From: VXYL01 sp964348085
GTDB taxonomy: Bacteria > Pseudomonadota > Gammaproteobacteria > Pseudomonadales > Azotimanducaceae
DNA: 64,000 bases
Assembly (NCBI GenBank): GCA_964348085.1
Contig: CAYGBI010000004.1
Location: 1-64,000, forward strand
Direction of reading: 5' to 3'
Position numbers and translations under genes: made by a program. The notes below the pieces were generated by a model. That model was not told where the DNA came from. It saw only the letters and a list, made by a program, of their open reading frames with translations, and made no database searches. Each line of letters begins with the position of its first letter. The stretch's first letter is position 1. Positions 63,128 to 64,000 of the stretch are shown here, in pieces.

Positions 63128-63944
63128 TCACTTCCCCTCTCTCGGACCGAGGAATCGCTCGCCGTCGTAGTGAATCATGTGTTCGGGCGAGTCGCACAGC
63201 CACACTTCCGTCTCCCAAGCGATGTTTTTCATGTGCTTGCGAAACTCCCCGAGGTCTGGAGTCGTAGAGGACGACGTCGGAAAGCTTGCCGTGGTCCGTG
63301 ATCGGGATGCCGAGCTCCGTCAGGCGATGCCGGTCGATGAACAAGCTCTTCCTGACGGTGTCCCCAAGATACAGCAGGTGAGCACCGGGCGCGAAGCGGG
63401 GTGCGAACTGCTCGACGACGGATCTTTGAACCTCATTGTGCTGGCCTGGTGAGAGCCGGAGCTCCCGTCCGTCGGGCAGTCTGACTGGTATCAGGTTGCG
63501 GTTCCGATCCCGGGCATAGCGCTCTAAGAGCGCACCCTGTTCTGTGCGGAATTGCTCTACGGCGGCGTTCCAACCATCGTTGCCATAGCACCGAACGACG
63601 TCGAGGACCGCTTCGCTGACGGCGTAATGGGCTCTTGGGCTGTTTGTCGCAAGGCTGGGTTCGAATGGATTGTAGTCGGCAATGCCGCCTTGGACGAACT
63701 GGTGGAGTACCTGCCGGCGAAAGGTCTCGCGGGTGTTGGGCGCGTAATCCGTGCCGTAGTGCTCCTTAAGGTAGTCCATGATGCCCTTGGTCACGGTACA
63801 TCGGCGCCGTTTGGCGGCGAACCAAGCGCTCGCAGGAGTCAGTCCGCAGAGCGCGAGCAGTGTCATCCCCGCCATTGCATTGCACTGTGCGGGCGGCATG
63901 CCCAAGGCTTCGAGAATGTGCTGTGCCTCTTCGACCTCAGCCAT
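63128..63944 (-). pseudogene. BsuBI/PstI-type restriction endonuclease with internal deletion and frameshift
   Basis: The N-terminal 227 codons match the BsuBI/PstI restriction endonuclease family: EHYGTDYAPNTRETFRRQ, HQFVQGGIADYNP, LLYLGDTVRKSLFIDR and HGKLSDVVLYD. At about 63260 the frame breaks into an unrelated tail. A second frame then supplies the family C-terminus, EFRKHMKNIAWETEVWL and HMIHYDGERFLGPR, ending at 63128. Against full-length relatives (about 316-326 residues) about 50 are missing at the junction, the part just after the DVVLYD strand, where the catalytic Glu-containing strand of this PD-(D/E)XK-like fold would be expected. It is probably inactive. The upstream gene end overlaps its start. 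Confidence 0.85.
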
Positions 63945-64000
63945 TGGCTACATCCTTCAGCGCGGCCGGAGCGACTATTCCGGCAACGGGTTCGTCCAGT
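63937..64000 (-). CDS. Possible 3' end of a gene upstream of the restriction-enzyme remnant
   Basis: One minus-strand frame runs in from the window edge and stops at 63937-63939, overlapping the endonuclease start by 8 bases; its end reads APAALKDVANG. Such overlaps are common between a methyltransferase and its endonuclease in BsuBI-type systems, so it may be the cognate DNA methyltransferase. Only 20 codons are visible, so the family cannot be judged. Confidence 0.3.
   Translation of the reverse strand, partial: LDEPVAGIVAPAALKDVANG

Overview
The window is GC-rich, densely coded chromosomal DNA from what is most likely an uncultivated gammaproteobacterium. The valS-holC-pepA block divergent from lptF-lptG, the sdhE-ygfX pair beside nadB, malate synthase G and a FabY-type condensing enzyme all point that way. 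No rRNA, tRNA, CRISPR array or intact insertion sequence was seen. Most of the region is housekeeping and central metabolism. The two ends look different: both carry restriction-modification genes that by eye are less GC-rich than the core.

Layout. 63-3190: a C5-cytosine DNA methyltransferase followed by a GHKL-ATPase/PD-(D/E)XK nuclease protein. 3482-7506: a K+-independent proton-pumping pyrophosphatase, a DUF899 protein and a PPi-type phosphofructokinase. 8383-10196: a biotin carrier protein and an acyl-CoA carboxyltransferase. 10511-14486: Vsr endonuclease, SdhE, YgfX, L-aspartate oxidase and a luciferase-like oxidoreductase. 14553-22494: an envelope glycan module (DUF3108 protein, methyltransferase, ELM1-like protein, two GT4 enzymes, a polysaccharide deacetylase), then PhoX and an LpxL-type acyltransferase. 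23059-26791: PhyH dioxygenase, hydrolase, enolase-superfamily protein and glycerophosphodiesterase. 26864-35517: MoaB, thiolase and FabY, divergent from a 1630-residue single-chain acyl-CoA carboxylase. 35521-47470: serine hydrolase, hisHF, quinone oxidoreductase, prs, valS-holC-pepA and lptFG. 47521-54426: GFA-like protein, RDD protein, malate synthase G, Eis-like acetyltransferase, SDR, nitroreductase and aldolase. 54679-59135: a frameshifted antitoxin, an avidin-family protein, an S9 peptidase and PepQ. 59283-62981: a three-subunit molybdenum hydroxylase. 63128-64000: a broken BsuBI/PstI-type restriction enzyme.

How it fits together. The pyrophosphatase and the PPi-dependent phosphofructokinase suggest a pyrophosphate-conserving energy economy. 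The fused carboxylase, which would make malonyl-CoA, sits divergently beside FabY, which starts fatty-acid synthesis from malonyl-ACP. MoaB in the FabY operon and the molybdenum hydroxylase at the right end share dependence on molybdopterin. Two biotin-dependent carboxylase loci coexist with an avidin homologue that has no visible export signal. The best candidates for unusual biology are the methyltransferase/GHKL-nuclease pair, the single-chain carboxylase with its altered biotin site, the avidin homologue, and the decayed restriction enzyme at the right edge.
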